Assembly (NCBI GenBank): GCA_944989445.1
Contig: CALYLW010000133.1
Span: forward strand, 1,600,829 to 1,664,828
Direction of reading: 5' to 3'
Length of the DNA: 64,000 nt
Origin: Ampullaceana balthica
Lineage: Eukaryota > Mollusca > Gastropoda > Lymnaeidae
Shown here piece by piece: positions 1 through 12,708 of the stretch. Made by a program: the position numbers and the translations under genes. The notes beneath the pieces were generated by a model. It did not search any database. It was not told the DNA's origin and saw nothing but the letters and a program-made list of their open reading frames with translations. Position 1 is the stretch's first letter. The number at the start of each line of letters is the position of its first letter.

Positions 1-37
1 CACCCACAGCACCCCCTTAGTCTTAGCTACGCCACTG
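1..37. mobile_element. Right terminus of a hAT-like element cut by the window edge
   Basis: Sequence up to 37 ends TAGCTACGCCACTG, the same terminus as the right end of the element at 51938-54409. Confidence 0.5.
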
Positions 38-879
38 AAGAAAAGCCAGGATATTTTTCTGCCTTGCCAGCGTATGGCCATGGCACGGGCATAAATTTGG
101 TTGAATAACACATGTACTGAAATTTTAAACTTGTATACGTTTGGGTATTTTCGAAAATATAAAATTACGTGTAATTTAATTTTTGTTAAATTTTAAGTTG
201 TAAAATCGATATGCATCAATTTTAAGTTGTAAAATAGATTTGTATCAAAATTTTGTTTTGTTAAGAAACGATTCCTAATTCACATGAATTTTTTAAATAC
301 AATGAATGGTGCATTTCGTTCCGTATTTTGTATGTTTACTAAATATTTGTGTAAATACCATTTTTAGCCAATGGAAATGAACGTAACAAATAGCTTGGTG
401 GCCACGTCAATATTGATGATGGTGGTAGAAATAGGTCATATAAGTTTTAGGATGTATTATAATCTATTACATATAAAACAGAATTGACTAAAATGCACTA
501 TTCTGAATTATTCGTAACTCCTTGGATTAAAAAGTAAGTTTTACCAAGGAAAAAAAATGTTTCTCATTTGTAGCTTGTGTTAGGTCACCTAACTCAACTA
601 ACTGCCTAACTTATGTGAGTCTTTACTACTCTTTACTAGACTAAAGTTAATTTACATTCTTTACATTGTCATTGGACAATCATTGGATGATTGGTTCATT
701 GGAAATTTTTAAAAATACTGGAGCCCTAGAATATGTTAATAATAGTAATAGTTAATAATTTCTAATTTAATAATATTATAAATTATATTGGCTATATTAT
801 AAGTATAAGCTAGGCCTACAGCTGAACTGAAGTTAACTTGTCACTTTATTCTTATGTCTTATACTTATACTTATGGCAT

Positions 880-2435
880 GGTAAGCGTTATTCGCATGGT
901 TTTGGCAGTGCGAATAATGTCCAACATTATCCGCACGGTAAACCGCACTGCCGCACGGTTTTGACCGTGAGAATGATGCCAAACGATATCTAAATTCTTA
1001 TTACTAACTGCTTATTATTTATAATTTATGTATCATTGCTTATTGATATTGACACATTTTGGTTTGGAGGGTATAAAAATAATTAAATTGTCATTTTAAC
1101 CATCTTTCGAGTGACTGGAATCTTATATTTTTTAATCCATTTTAGCAATAATCTGAGTGGACCTGCATAATATCGTTAGTTAATCATTAGTTAATTAATT
1201 AATTAGTAACACTATGGATTTAGCTGATATTAAACTATTATTAACTGTTCCAGTGCACTCAAACTTTGTATTTTTATTCTATACTAGACGCCCCGTGGCG
1301 TAGCATACGCCGCAGACTTGCTCATGGAGAGTTCTTTTACCCCTTTAATGCACTTGTTTGATCAATACGAAATATTAAATGCACACAAAGTATTTTATAA
1401 TAGGGGTTTTAGGGCGCCTGTGGCGTCCCCTTTGTTTTTTGATGTTATAATTAACCATCATCAAATTCTCTTTTTACATTGTTCCCTTTTTACAAAATTA
1501 AAATATCAGCGAAAACAATGACGTCATATAATTTTTTTTACAGCCATATTTAATGTGCACACCTTTTGATGCATTGGTGCAGTAATTTGGTGCGCTGCTT
1601 TCTAAAATTAGTATCTGTTGAACATACTTGCAGCTTGGTGTCTCGCAGGGTCCGACCACGTAGAGAATTATATATATATATATATAGATAGATATTATAA
1701 AGTACATTTATTAACTCATAATTGGACGAGGCTCTGTAATTAAAAAGGCTAGTTATTATTCTCCACAAAACTAGCATTGTACCTGTAATCATCATAATTC
1801 AATTAAGTCAATTTTAATTTAAAGCATGCAAAAGCGAAAGAGGATATAATATTAATGGTATAGCATAGAAATTTAAAAGTGAGAGTCTGTAACAGTGAGT
1901 AATATTAAACAGAATGGGTGGGGGAATAATAAAATGTTTCTGGGAAAGAGCCTGCTAGTGTTTGCAAATAACCTCCCTGTGGTTGTAAAACAAACAAACA
2001 AAAAAAACGCAACAAAAAAAAATAACTAACGAAAACAAAATATTTAAAAAAAATATATAAGTAAGACCGTCCTGGGATTCGATCCGCATACCATTATGCT
2101 TCATGGAACTAAGCTATGAATAACCAATCACCTGGAGAAGCTGACGATTTAAGTGCGTTATTTTAAAATTATAAGAGTTATCATTAATTGGACACAAATC
2201 ATTTTTTTTTATGGCAGTGTTACTTTAAAACTTCAGTAATCATGAAATTTTAATTTGTATTAGCATATAAATTACACATTTTAGCCGAAATCGAGTGATA
2301 TCGGCTTTTATTTTGTCTACACCAGGCACATTTTTTTTTCTCAATGCGTCCAGCCCCTAGAATACTTATGCGCTGACGACCCGTGCGGATAATACTCGGC
2401 ATTATCCGCACGGCCAAAACCGTGCGAATAATCAC
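880..2435. repeat. Dispersed palindromic CCGTGCGGATAAT-type repeats
   Basis: Near 890-975 and 2380-2435 there are short inverted repeats built from TTATCCGCACGG and CCGTGCGAATAAT, e.g. CCGTGCGGATAAT and ATTATCCGCACGG separated by a few bases. The rest of 41-3160 shows no convincing coding sequence. A degenerate tRNA-like B-box (GGGATTCGATCC) occurs near 2079-2090, and a short repeat shared with 39208-39257 lies at 1286-1334. Confidence 0.5.
1286..1334 (+). repeat. Dispersed repeat fragment shared with 39208-39257
   Basis: TAGACGCCCCGTGGCGTAGC and the following bases through CTCATGGAGAGTTC match 39208-39257 with two substitutions. The source family is not identified. Confidence 0.5.
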
Positions 2436-2842
2436 TTCGTATTCTTATTAATTGGCTTACTCAAACTTACTGATGACTGATGACACTGACTGCCTACTTA
2501 GCCTACTTTCAACGCTAGAACTACAATTACAATGTAACAATGGTCTACTACTAGACTACTAGTACTTGAAGTAGTAACTACAAACTACAAGCAGTTGTTT
2601 ACTATTGAATTGACTATTGACACTGTCAAATTGACAGTGACAGTATTGAATTGTGAATTGTGTATTACACTTACTAAAGAGTTAAAAAAAAGTAAGGCTA
2701 AAGAGTAGTGCTACTTGGTCTTGGCTTGGCTACTTACTAAACTTACTTACTTTAATTTAAATAAGAAAATACTTTAAAAAAAATATTTTTAAAAAAAAAT
2801 GCGCTTCTATTTTCTTCTTTTTAGTCAACTTAAAAAAAAGGA

Positions 2843-2960
2843 AGGCATTATCCCCGGAATTCTGCGAATAATTTTCAACGTTATCCCCAGAATTCTGCGA
2901 ATAACGTTGAACGTTATCCCCAGCATTCTGTGAATGACTCTCGACGTTGAAGAGAGAATT
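2843..2960. repeat. Minisatellite of about 36 bp, three diverged copies
   Basis: The unit TTATCCCCAGAATTCTGCGA plus a CGTTGAA-type spacer recurs three times with substitutions. No protein is implied. Confidence 0.5.
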
Positions 2961-3164
2961 CAGTGAACTATTCTCAAAGTTAATTTTGAGCATTATTTAT
3001 CATTATATCATGATAAGCATGTATATCAAGTAAATTCACGTTGATTATATCTGACCTGAATTAAGAAAACAGTACCAGCCTTATTGTTTTTCATATTGAT
3101 TTTTAAGTTTATATTTTAGAATCTGTTCAGTCCACTGAGCTATTTTTATCTAGCTCACTGGTAT

Positions 3165-3332
3165 GGGACCGTTCACATATTATATAACGCCGAAAGAGGG
3201 GGTGTGGTGGATGCAAATTTGTTATTTTTGTTAAATTGGGGGACATAATTAGTGTTACATAATGTTATATGAGGGGGGAGGGGAGGGTAAAAAATTAACA
3301 TTTTTTGCGTTATATAATATGTGAACAGCCTC
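3165..3332. mobile_element. MITE with about 22-bp terminal inverted repeats
   Basis: The left end contains GTTCACATATTATATAACGC. The right end carries the exact reverse complement (GCGTTATATAATATGTGAAC). The interior is G-rich and non-coding. The superfamily is not assigned. Confidence 0.5.
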
Positions 3333-3434
3333 TATAATCCATTGCCTATTGGATATTATTATATTATAGGCCAATATATTTATCATATATATATTTATAT
3401 ATATAGGTATGTATGGTATGACAACCGCCCGTCC

Positions 3435-4928
3435 TCATGGGATGATGGCGTGTACTCCTACTCCTCTGCCCCCCCTGCCCTTTCTCCTGACCCTTCTCTC
3501 TTCACTCAAAGCTACAAGTGATGCTTTCGCGACATGCATGCCCTCACGCACTTTTGCCCGACAGGAGATGCGCTCCTCGGCAATGGTCTCCCACGTTTTA
3601 TGGTCAATCTGTGCCAATGACATGTCTTTTTTGCAGCCGTCCTTGAAGCGCAAGCAGGGGCGACCTCTTTTTCTCATACCGGTTGCCAGCTCACCGTAAA
3701 GCAAGGCTCTAGGAATGCTCTCCGAGCTCATCCTGCGGAGATGACCTAACCACCGCAGACGCCTCTCACTCAGAATTGAGTGCATACTCAGCATATAACT
3801 TCTTCTGAGTACCTCGACATTGGTGATCTTGTTCTGCCACTTGATGCGTAGAATCCTATGCAAGCATCGTAAGTGGAAACTGTTGAGCTGCTTTGTTTGC
3901 TTGGCGTAGGTCGTCCAAGACTCACTGCCATAGAGGAGTGTGCTGAGCACGCAGGCCTGGTACACAGTGATTTTCGTCCTATCTGTGAGCTGCGCATTGT
4001 TCCACACTCTTTGATTCAGCCTAGCCATTAATGATGCGGCCTTGCTGATTCTGGTTCCTATTTCCTTACCCAGGGAGAGTGTGCTTGTGATGTTACTGCC
4101 AAGGTAGGTGAAATCATCGACGACGTCCAAGGTGTTTCCCTCAATGGAGATTGCTGGAAGGCGGTCAGTGCCTTGTCTCATAATGTTGGTCTTTTTGAGG
4201 CTTATCGTTAGACCAAAATCCTTGCATGCCTCTGAGAACTTATTGACCAACTGTTGGAGTGCTGCCTCTGTATGTGAGGTAAGGGCTGCGTCATCCGCGA
4301 AGAGCAACTCTCTGATTAATACATTTTCCAATTTGCTCTTCGCACGGAGCCGGCTGATATTATATAGGTTTCCATCCGTCCTGGTATGAATGTTCACACC
4401 CTTGTAGCAGACCTCGAAAGCATGTCGCAATAGCATCGAGAAAAAGATACCAAAGAGTGTTGGAGCCAGTACACAGCCCTGTTTGACTCCGCTACAAACT
4501 GGGAAGGGTTCTGAGGTGGCACCATCGAAGAGCACTGTGCTGTGCATATTGGTGTGGAAGGACTCGATGATGGAGAGAAGCCGCGGCGGACATCCTATAT
4601 TTTCCAGTATATGTAGCAGACCCTTGCGGCTGACCAGGTCGAATGCCTTCGTTAAATCTATGAAGGCAATGAAGAGGGGTTTCTGTTGCTCTTGACATTT
4701 CTCTTGTAGCTGACGGAGTGAGAAAATCATGTCCATGGTTGATCGGCCAGCCTGAAAACCACATTGTGATTCTGGGTAGACATTTTGTGCCAGAATTTGC
4801 AGGCGTGCAAGGACCAGTCTGGCAAAGGCCTTTCCCACAATACTCAGTGAGGAGATACCACGATAGTTATTGCAATCGCTGCGATCACCTTTGTTTTTGT
4901 AAAATATACATATAGGATAGGCTATCAA
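3435..4928 (-). mobile_element. 5'-truncated non-LTR retrotransposon (RTE-like LINE) with open reverse transcriptase frame
   Basis: The open frame of 497 codons carries RT motifs in order: CNNYRGISSLSIVGKAFARL, then FIDLTKAFD (Asp91), GVKQGCVLAPTLF (about 147-159) and LLFADDAAL (Asp212, Asp213). The C-terminal part has RRLRWLGHLRRM and KRGRPCLRFKDGCKKD, common in RTE-like LINEs. The endonuclease domain expected upstream is missing, so the copy is 5'-truncated near 4900. The first residues (MIAYPICIF) are probably flank, and this Met is not a real start. The 3' side runs into TATA-rich simple sequence near 3380-3410. The clade is a judgement from motif style. No frame break is seen, so it is probably a fairly young insertion. 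Confidence 0.5.
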
Positions 4929-4955
4929 AGTACTATTAGTAGTAGTGATAGTAAT

Positions 4956-5136
4956 CAGGGCTGGCTTTAGGCATAGGCAAACTTAGGCAGCCGCCTAGGG
5001 CCTCCGATTAGTTTCATCATTAATGGGGGCCTCGCACAAGAATTTTTCCATATTTATTTTTCTATTACTATTACATTTTATTTAGAGCCACCAAATTCAC
5101 TTCGCCTAGTGCCTCTAATTCCCTAAGGCCGGCCTG
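4956..5136. mobile_element. Short hAT-type MITE
   Basis: Ends are CAGGGCTGGCTTTAGG on the left and CCTAAGGCCGGCCTG on the right, an imperfect inverted repeat of the common CAGGGCCGGCCTTAGG type. The flanking 8-mers ATAGTAAT and GCAGTAAT match at 6 of 8 positions, a decayed target duplication. Confidence 0.5.
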
Positions 5137-5239
5137 GCAGTAATATAGTAATATAGGTTTTACAGTCCATGACGTATTGGACAATATAGGCCAATATATT
5201 TATTTATAATATAGGATAGGGTATTGGTACTATTATTAT

Positions 5240-6960
5240 AGTCATAATCATCAATGAAGCTTAAACTGCTTCAAATCACAGATGTGTTTGATGTGGATCA
5301 CATTACAGTCTCATAATTTATTTTTAAAGCACTGTGCTGTATTATTGGTGCACTCATAATTGGTGCGCACTATACAATGCCGCAAGTTAACGTCCGGCTG
5401 ACTCCTCAGCAATATTTGTTAATACTTTGAACTTCAAACTTCTTTGCTGTAGTATCACCTTATGCTGTGTGTAATTCACTATGCATTTACCATTATCCTG
5501 ATTATATCATTATTATTCATGCAAACTTATATAACGGGAAACCTAAGCTTGGAGGTTTTCTCATAGCACATATTTTCGTATATATAATACAAATATATAC
5601 TCTGCTATGTCCGTTCGTAACGCTAGATTTTAGAAAGCGCACCGCTAAAAAAGTAGCGCTGAAAAAAATACTGATAAAAAAAAAGCAACAGAAAAAATGC
5701 TATTTTCAAACGTCCGTATAACATTGTTCAATATGGAAAAGAGATTTAATTTTTCTCTCTTGGTCTCTACATTTTCTGATTATTTACTATGCGCCTTTCA
5801 GGCAAAAGGGACTATTACAAAAACTGCAATATATCCATTTTGAAAACTTCCGTCATTTTTGACGGGTAATACACTAGTTTTTTATATAATGACTTAATTT
5901 AAATAATTTAATGCCAAATAATGCCGGCCTAATACTAATAGTCACAGAATGTAATACTTAATGAGTAATTAATGACTAATGATAATTAATAATTATTAGT
6001 AATAATAAGCAATATTATTTTTAATTATAACATTGTGTCTACTGCTAAGTACATGTAGTTTAGTTTACTGGCTGACTAGTCGTAGCAGTAGTTTACTGGC
6101 TACTGTTACGACTAGTTGTAAAAATATGCCATGTGATATGTGCTTACAGTGTACAGTTATGTCTAAAGTCTAATGCTGTATTTTAATTATGCTAATACTA
6201 ATACTAAACATTAGTTCTCATAATCAAATTCAAATTATTCAAATTTCATGATTACTAGATAAGCAGATTAAGGAATTTTAAAGGTAAAAAAAACTTGAGA
6301 GGTGTCCAGGCATTTAAATAATTTAATGACAAATAGTTATACACATGTAATTTTAAAAAATCGTCATTTGACATGAGCATCTCTTACTCTAGTTGAAGTG
6401 TTAGGCGGATGGATGATTGATTGTTGTTAATACTAGACTGATATGTGGTTCGAATTCCGACTCCTGCAATATAAAAAAATATATAATTTTGTTTTTAAAA
6501 ACCACAATCACAATGAGGGTGCTGGTAATTGTAATTTCTTTACTACTTATTCTGAAAAGCGGAGACATTCATTAAATATTAAATATATTTTTAAAAATTA
6601 AAATTTTAGAATTAATACACACACTCCTGCCTGTAAATGTGTATTATTTTTTATAGTCGTAACAACATGAAATTATTTTATTGTTACAACTAGTCATAAC
6701 AATAGTAATAGCCAATGTGCTTACTGTTACGACTAAAGTGTCTAAAGTTGTATTTATTTATTTATTCACACAGTTTTGGCTTTACGACACATGTTTATTA
6801 ATAGCGTCATTTGGCCTTGGTACACTGCTGCTAACATAATGAGCCGATATCACTATATTTAGTCTAAAATGTATTAGTACTGAGATAATCAATTTTACTT
6901 TAAAAACTGAATTTTTTAGGTAGTACTAGTGCTGTCCAAAAATATTAAAATAAAAATAAT
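5240..6960. other. AT-rich intergenic stretch, no gene seen
   Basis: Only short open frames rich in stops' neighbours and low-complexity runs are present. A weak tRNA-like B-box (GGTTCGAATTCC near 6447) hints at a degraded SINE, without an A-box I can support. Confidence 0.5.
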
Positions 6961-7751
6961 TAGGGCTGCGGAAATTAACGATTAATTTCTCGATTAATCG
7001 TTAGAAATTTTTAAGCGATTAATCGACTCACCACGTATGAATGTACTGGAAGTCAAAAAGTAAAATATTTCGGCTGATAAATATAAACTAATTTTCGGAT
7101 GATTACACGAACATTTTGGTTTTAAACTGTTTACTGACGTGATAGTTCAAAATGTTGATAAAGGTTATTGTGTCCATAGAGAGAAATCCTTTGCATACCA
7201 TGCAATGTTCCCTCTAAGTCTAAGCTTTGTTGGTTCGTGTGCAAAGTTTAAAATAGAAAAAACAACTCGTGTGCAAAGTTACACCACGTCCATTTTTTGT
7301 GCAATATTAAAAAAAATTTGCTGCACGGTGATTCTAAACGTCAGCGTGGCGTTGGTCAAATATCTGCGCAGCCGCGCTGCTTAAAAAGAACATTGCTACT
7401 ATGGTTCTAACACTTTGCTTACATATCACCTGCAAACCAAACATCCACTACAATATCAGAAACTTCAGCTGAGACAATCTAAAGCTATGTAAACGATTGT
7501 TCAGCTCGACTGGTTATATTGTCAATAAGACCCGCTCATCACTTGAACCATATAATGTCAATACACTTGTCTGTTTGCGTTGTTGGTTAAAAAATATCAT
7601 ATAAAGAAGACATTCCAGTGTTATTTCGTTTAATAAATGTTACTTATGACACCATAAATTTCAATTTTTGGCTTTAATCGAAATTAACGATTAATTAATC
7701 GTTAATTTTTGAAAGTTAATGATTAAATTTAAATTATCGTTAACAGCCCTA
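6961..7751. mobile_element. MITE, TAGGGCTG family, copy 1 with a nested insertion
   Basis: Ends TAGGGCTG and CAGCCCTA. Next to the ends lie TTAACGATTAAT-type stretches in inverted orientation. The interior matches the copy at 26831-27248 on both sides of an extra segment (about 7201-7395), which looks like another MITE. Confidence 0.5.
7201..7395. mobile_element. Nested MITE (CAATGTTCCCTCTAA type)
   Basis: Starts CAATGTTCCCTCTAAG and ends CTTAAAAAGAACATTG. It is absent from the related outer element at 26831-27248. A relative lies at about 9688-9846 (GCCCTCTAATG ... CTTAAAGGGAACATTG), sharing GTGTGCAAAGTT and CATCCATTTTTTGTGC-like interior. Confidence 0.5.
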
Positions 7752-8398
7752 AAAATATTATTAATAAATTATTATAATTTTAAAAAATCCCACTATGGTC
7801 CATAATTATGGTGTTAGCAAACCTGGTAATTGTAATTTTTGTCCTGTTTATTCTGTAAAGCGGAAGCGTTGATTAAATATATTTTAATAATAAATTTAGA
7901 TTTTAGAATTATGTAATACACACATAAATAAGCCCAGATCTATTAATATCATATTATAAATGCGTATAAAACATTATGAAGAGTATGTTAAGATATTATA
8001 GCGACTTAGTTTTTTGAAGCGTCTGCTGCTACGACTTGTCGGAACAATATGAAATAACTTTATTGCTACGGCTACGACTAGTCGTAGCAGTAGGTTACTG
8101 GCTAATGTTACGACTACTCTTAACACTAGCAACATCGGATTAATAAATGATTAATGATCAATCATCAATTCAATGATTTCAATTTGACAATTTTCAATAA
8201 ATGAAATAAATTCAACAATAGTCTCATTCAATATTACTATTACTTTTCATTAATTTATTAATATTTACATGTATTGATAATAACTTTAATAACAATCATG
8301 ATTATATTTATAATGAAATCATTTGAGCCTATTCTTTAGTAATAATTCATTTTTTATAGTTAATTATAGATGATATAGTTATAGTTTTAGTTAACTAG

Positions 8399-8530
8399 TG
8401 TCAGGTACCCATTCAGAGCTGGGTGGACTCAGGGACACCCTTAGTCTTAGCCCTAGGAACAAAGCCCTGCCTTCACAGAGATTCGAACCCATGACTCTCG
8501 GTACCCATATGCTATAACAATCAAATCCTC
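8399..8530 (-). mobile_element. tRNA-derived SINE fragment
   Basis: On the - strand a polymerase III B-box-like GGGTTCGAATC is followed by sequence matching the SINE at 17700-17957 through GAATGGGTACCTGACA. Divergent, with the A-box region poorly kept. Confidence 0.5.
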
Positions 8531-8700
8531 CTTCCCACCATGAGTGTGGTGTGGAATGGGTTGCCTGAACAAATCAGGAAAACCAACACTAACACACTAT
8601 ATTATCAATAGTAAGGACTAATAAAATACAAGACTAAACATAAACCGTTGATAAGTATGCGACAATACAATAATCGTCTGTATAAAGGAGAGCCTGTAAT
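8531..8700 (+). repeat. LINE 3'-end remnant (family also at 60505-60640)
   Basis: A short stretch can be read as VVWNGLPEQIRKTNTNT, resembling the C-terminus of non-LTR ORF2 proteins. The tail GACTAAACATAAACCGTTGA through TCTGTATAAAGGAG recurs near 60560-60635, and short pieces recur near 17680 and 26510. Confidence 0.5.
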
Positions 8701-9687
8701 ATATATATCAGATAAGAATTTTATAAATGAAACACATATATAAGCCAACACATTGATTTGCATGTGAAATTTTAACTGCACTTTGAAATTATTAAATAGT
8801 ACAAATATAATACATTAATAATCATCTTTACTGCACTTTTATCTGATGACACTACAGTAACAAGACTTAAAATATATAAAGTGACTTTTAAGGCTAGGGG
8901 GAAGGGTGAGATGAACTTCTGATGCTGTTTTTTGGTTTGTTGTTCGTCCGTCATAGTCCACAATGACCACTCATCATATTGGTCCAGTGCTAGGCCACCA
9001 CAGTTGTCCTCTGGTAGCTTATTAGCCCTATTCTTGTACAAAATTTGCGTCCGCATGTCGGACAAGAGATGGATGGGGATCAATATTCCATTTAAGCTGC
9101 GCGGGTCCCGCACAGATATCTGACCCAATAGTAAACAATAATAATAAGGGAATTTAAAAAAAATCTTTTATTATTTTTAATTTGCCAGAATTATATTATT
9201 TATATTTGAATTGACTGATTTGACTTTGACGTACCAAAAAATGAACTCTGGGTATAATGTCAATATGGATGAATTGAAGTTATGGTTAGCTGGTCCAGAT
9301 TAAACAGAACTTGGTAACCGTTAACAAACTTATAAGATACCACAATGTGCCATGTGCAGACTAGTTGTCATTGGCAACTATTCAATCAACCTCACTATAA
9401 CTCCACGACTATTAGAGTTTCATTCATAAAAGATGGTTGTGTGAAAAAGAACACTAAAACATTGCTGATCGCTTCATCAACAAATTCCAGGAATGCTGTT
9501 GTGTAAAACAACCCACTTAAAACACATGCACATACATTCTCATTTATTAACGCACACCATGTACAAAAAGAAATTTCAAGCATATGTTAATATATTGCCG
9601 TTGTACTGGTTTTCACTTATCTCTATCATCGGTTATATCAACACTTTTTTACTTTTGGGGTCGGTGACATAACCTGGATCAAGTGCC
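8701..9687. other. Intergenic stretch, no gene seen
   Basis: Open frames here (longest 118 codons at 8772-9128, - strand) show no recognisable domain, no paralogue in the window and no splice support. Confidence 0.5.
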
Positions 9688-9846
9688 CTCTAATGTTCGT
9701 AGGTTGGTGTGCTCATTAAAAAAAACTAGTGTGCAAAGTTGCACAGCATCCATTTTTTGTGCATATTTTACAAAATTTTGTTGAGCGGTATTCTAAACTG
9801 CTGCCCAGCGTCAGTCAGATATCTGTGCAGCTTAAAGGGAACATTG
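9688..9846. mobile_element. MITE related to 7201-7395
   Basis: Shares the internal GTGTGCAAAGTTGCAC, CCATTTTTTGTGC and ATATCTGTGCAGC segments and the right end AAAGGGAACATTG with 7201-7395. The left end is decayed. Confidence 0.5.
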
Positions 9847-9849
9847 GTG

Positions 9850-12708
9850 CCATCCCAAAATTTGATTTTATATCTATGATAAAAAAAAATACCACGCAGA
9901 TAGTAGTCAGCACTCTAGACTTTTTTGGAAAAATTATTTAATTTTTATTTTTCAATTCTTTATTCTTTTTTGCAAAGCTTAGCTGAAGTATTTTTTAAAA
10001 AGAAATTTACGAGATGTTTTATAGCAGTTGGTCTTTAATTTCTGGGATCTGCTGGGGGGATGGAGATTTACATAAATTTGTTAAAAGTGTTGATTGCTTG
10101 GAGCATTCTGTATTTGTCTTTTTGCCTTCAATCTATTTTTTCTTGTGCAGTTGAGTGGAGTAGATCACTATCCAACAACAATGCAAATATTTGTGTTCAA
10201 AGTAAATGTATATGTGAGATTGTGAAACTGCCTTTAAGGTCAGCATTTAATGGTAAAGCTCAGCTGATTAAACCATAACCATATTGATGTTTGAAATTGA
10301 AATTAGGATTAGGATTAGCATTTACAAAGAATGACAGAGCCTGAAAAGTACACTCAATAAAGCTACGAGTGTGTCGGCATAGCCATCAACTGCATTACTG
10401 TAAATTTATAATTATTGTAACAACATTAATTATAAATACATATTAGAGATCACGAAACTCGTTTTATTTAAAAAAAAATACTTTACCTGAATCCAGTCTC
10501 CTCATTCATTATTCGCAAATAGTGCAACAAGAGTCAGTTTTTAGGCTTGACTATGAAATAAATAAATAAATAGCAGTTAGAAGAATGTTTTCCCGAAATT
10601 CATTTTTTAAAAAGACATTACAAGACAAGAAGATGTAATTTAAAACTGAAAAAAATATGTGTTCACTGATTAAAACATAGCTTTCTCAGTCTCTGTGTAG
10701 CAACAAAGGCCTAAACATATATTTTCCCATTATTTATTTAGTTTTTTAAAAATAAAGCAATTAAGTATTTTTTTGATTTATGTGTTTAGACCTAACAACT
10801 TGCTAAATTTTCGATTAAGACATACATAATACAAAGTTCTTTTTTGCTATTTGTTCAAACAAATCTGTAAATTGTGTGCCTTTATACACTTGGATGTTTG
10901 TCCTTATCTTTAAGGCATTTAGCATGCCAGCAATCTTATGTGAAACACCTGTTGTTGAGCTGTAAAGTAGGCTGTGCAATAAATTCCAAAATTACTCTTG
11001 TATACTTAGTAATACCTAAGGCATTGCTGGAGGTACATCCCAAGACCTCCAGAAAAATGCAAAAAACTGCAATTAGGATTTTAATATTATATACTATTTT
11101 AAATCTTAATAAGACTAATAAACCTAGATATTCTTAAGAGGTCAAATTAAAGTTATATCTTATAAATATTTTACCGCAAAAGTTATTTAAAAAAAAATGA
11201 AGTACATAAAACTGTGCATAAGTTTTATCAAAGAAGTCCAGTGAAATAGTAAAAATTCTGCATAATGTGGAAGACCCCTTAAAGATATGAGAATGTAATT
11301 GCAAATTACGAAGTAGTAAAATAGCTATATGTATAACTATAATATTTGAATTACTGATAAATATTTTTATTAAATTATTTAATTAAAATATCTTAAAAGA
11401 ATATGGCATTTGTAGTAAATTATTAAAATCATTTGGGGACAAGGTGTGCATCAGGCCGGCGTACTGAGAGTCACAAAGTAAAGGTGACTGGGTATTGTGC
11501 TAGCCACACAATCCCCTAATGGCTTCAGAAGCTTGTGAATGCTGCTTCACTTGTCCCATAGGCCCATTGTCTAGAAAGGAAACAACTTGATTTTTAAAAT
11601 CATTAATTGGGTTAACCTTTGTTAGATTAAGACTTTTGGACTACCTGTCCCAAAAAGAATGAACTCTAATGAAGTCCTAACTAATAGTAGGAAAACATTC
11701 ATTGTGAAGAACTGTTTAAAATTCAAATAGAGAGCTTTATACCTTTTTTTAATTTGTAGATTTACACATTTTCCAAGCATTCTTAGGAGTCCTTGGAAAC
11801 AAACAAAAATATGTATAAAATTGTGGAACAATGTAAACAATTTAATTTTTTAGGAGTCATTCTCCATGTAATGTAGAAGACAATGAAAACAATTAGCAGC
11901 TTTACATGAGAATTATTGTTTTGTTTAATTTATGGAAACAAAGTTTAATTAAAGACTTCTATGAGGAAAAATTGTTGAATAAATTTTGAATTAAAAAACT
12001 TTTAGGTTTTTGTCCCTTGGTTTATAAATTATAAAATACAGCATCAGTTATAATAATTTTCAGTTTGATCATTAGTAATAGCAATGCATTTTATTTTGTC
12101 ATTATTTCAATGATTATTATTAAATAATTTCATAGCTTAATAAAAATAATTCCAGTATTTTAAAAAAATACTTTGAAAATCTATTTTACAAATGTTAAAA
12201 ATAATTTGAATTAAAAATTAAAATTGAAAACAATCGAGGATTAATTTTATTAATACTCTCACCCACACACACATTTTTGTAACATATTTCGTGAAGTGAA
12301 AACAGTTCAAAATTTACAGCTTACCTACATACCAGAATAGAAAAGGGACTGAATATTAAAGAATCAAACTTGTTAATAATGTTAATCAAACTTCAATTTT
12401 TATTTGAAATAAAATTTTGTTTACTCTTTACCATTCCTTTAAGTTTCTTTTAATCTGATTTTTCAGGTGACAGTCTCATGCTGGCTGAACTCTATTATGT
12501 TCTTAGGAATAAGATCAGCATTTTGTTTAAAACTTTCAACTGTTAAAAAAAAATTTAAAAAAAAATTTGAATTAGTGAATTAGTATTACAATTTAGCCAA
12601 GCCGAATGACTCTTACTTTACTGCAATTACTGCTACTGTTGATTTATCATCAGTAGCACCATTATAAGCTGATCTATTCCTAGTTTACTTGAATCTTTAA
12701 GCCATCTC
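9850..12708. other. Region upstream of FBXO8, probably holding its 5' UTR and promoter
   Basis: AT-rich sequence without a recognisable coding exon. No clear TATA box, CpG island or initiator could be assigned. The first FBXO8 coding exon starts at 12709, so the transcription start should lie in or before this stretch. Confidence 0.5.
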
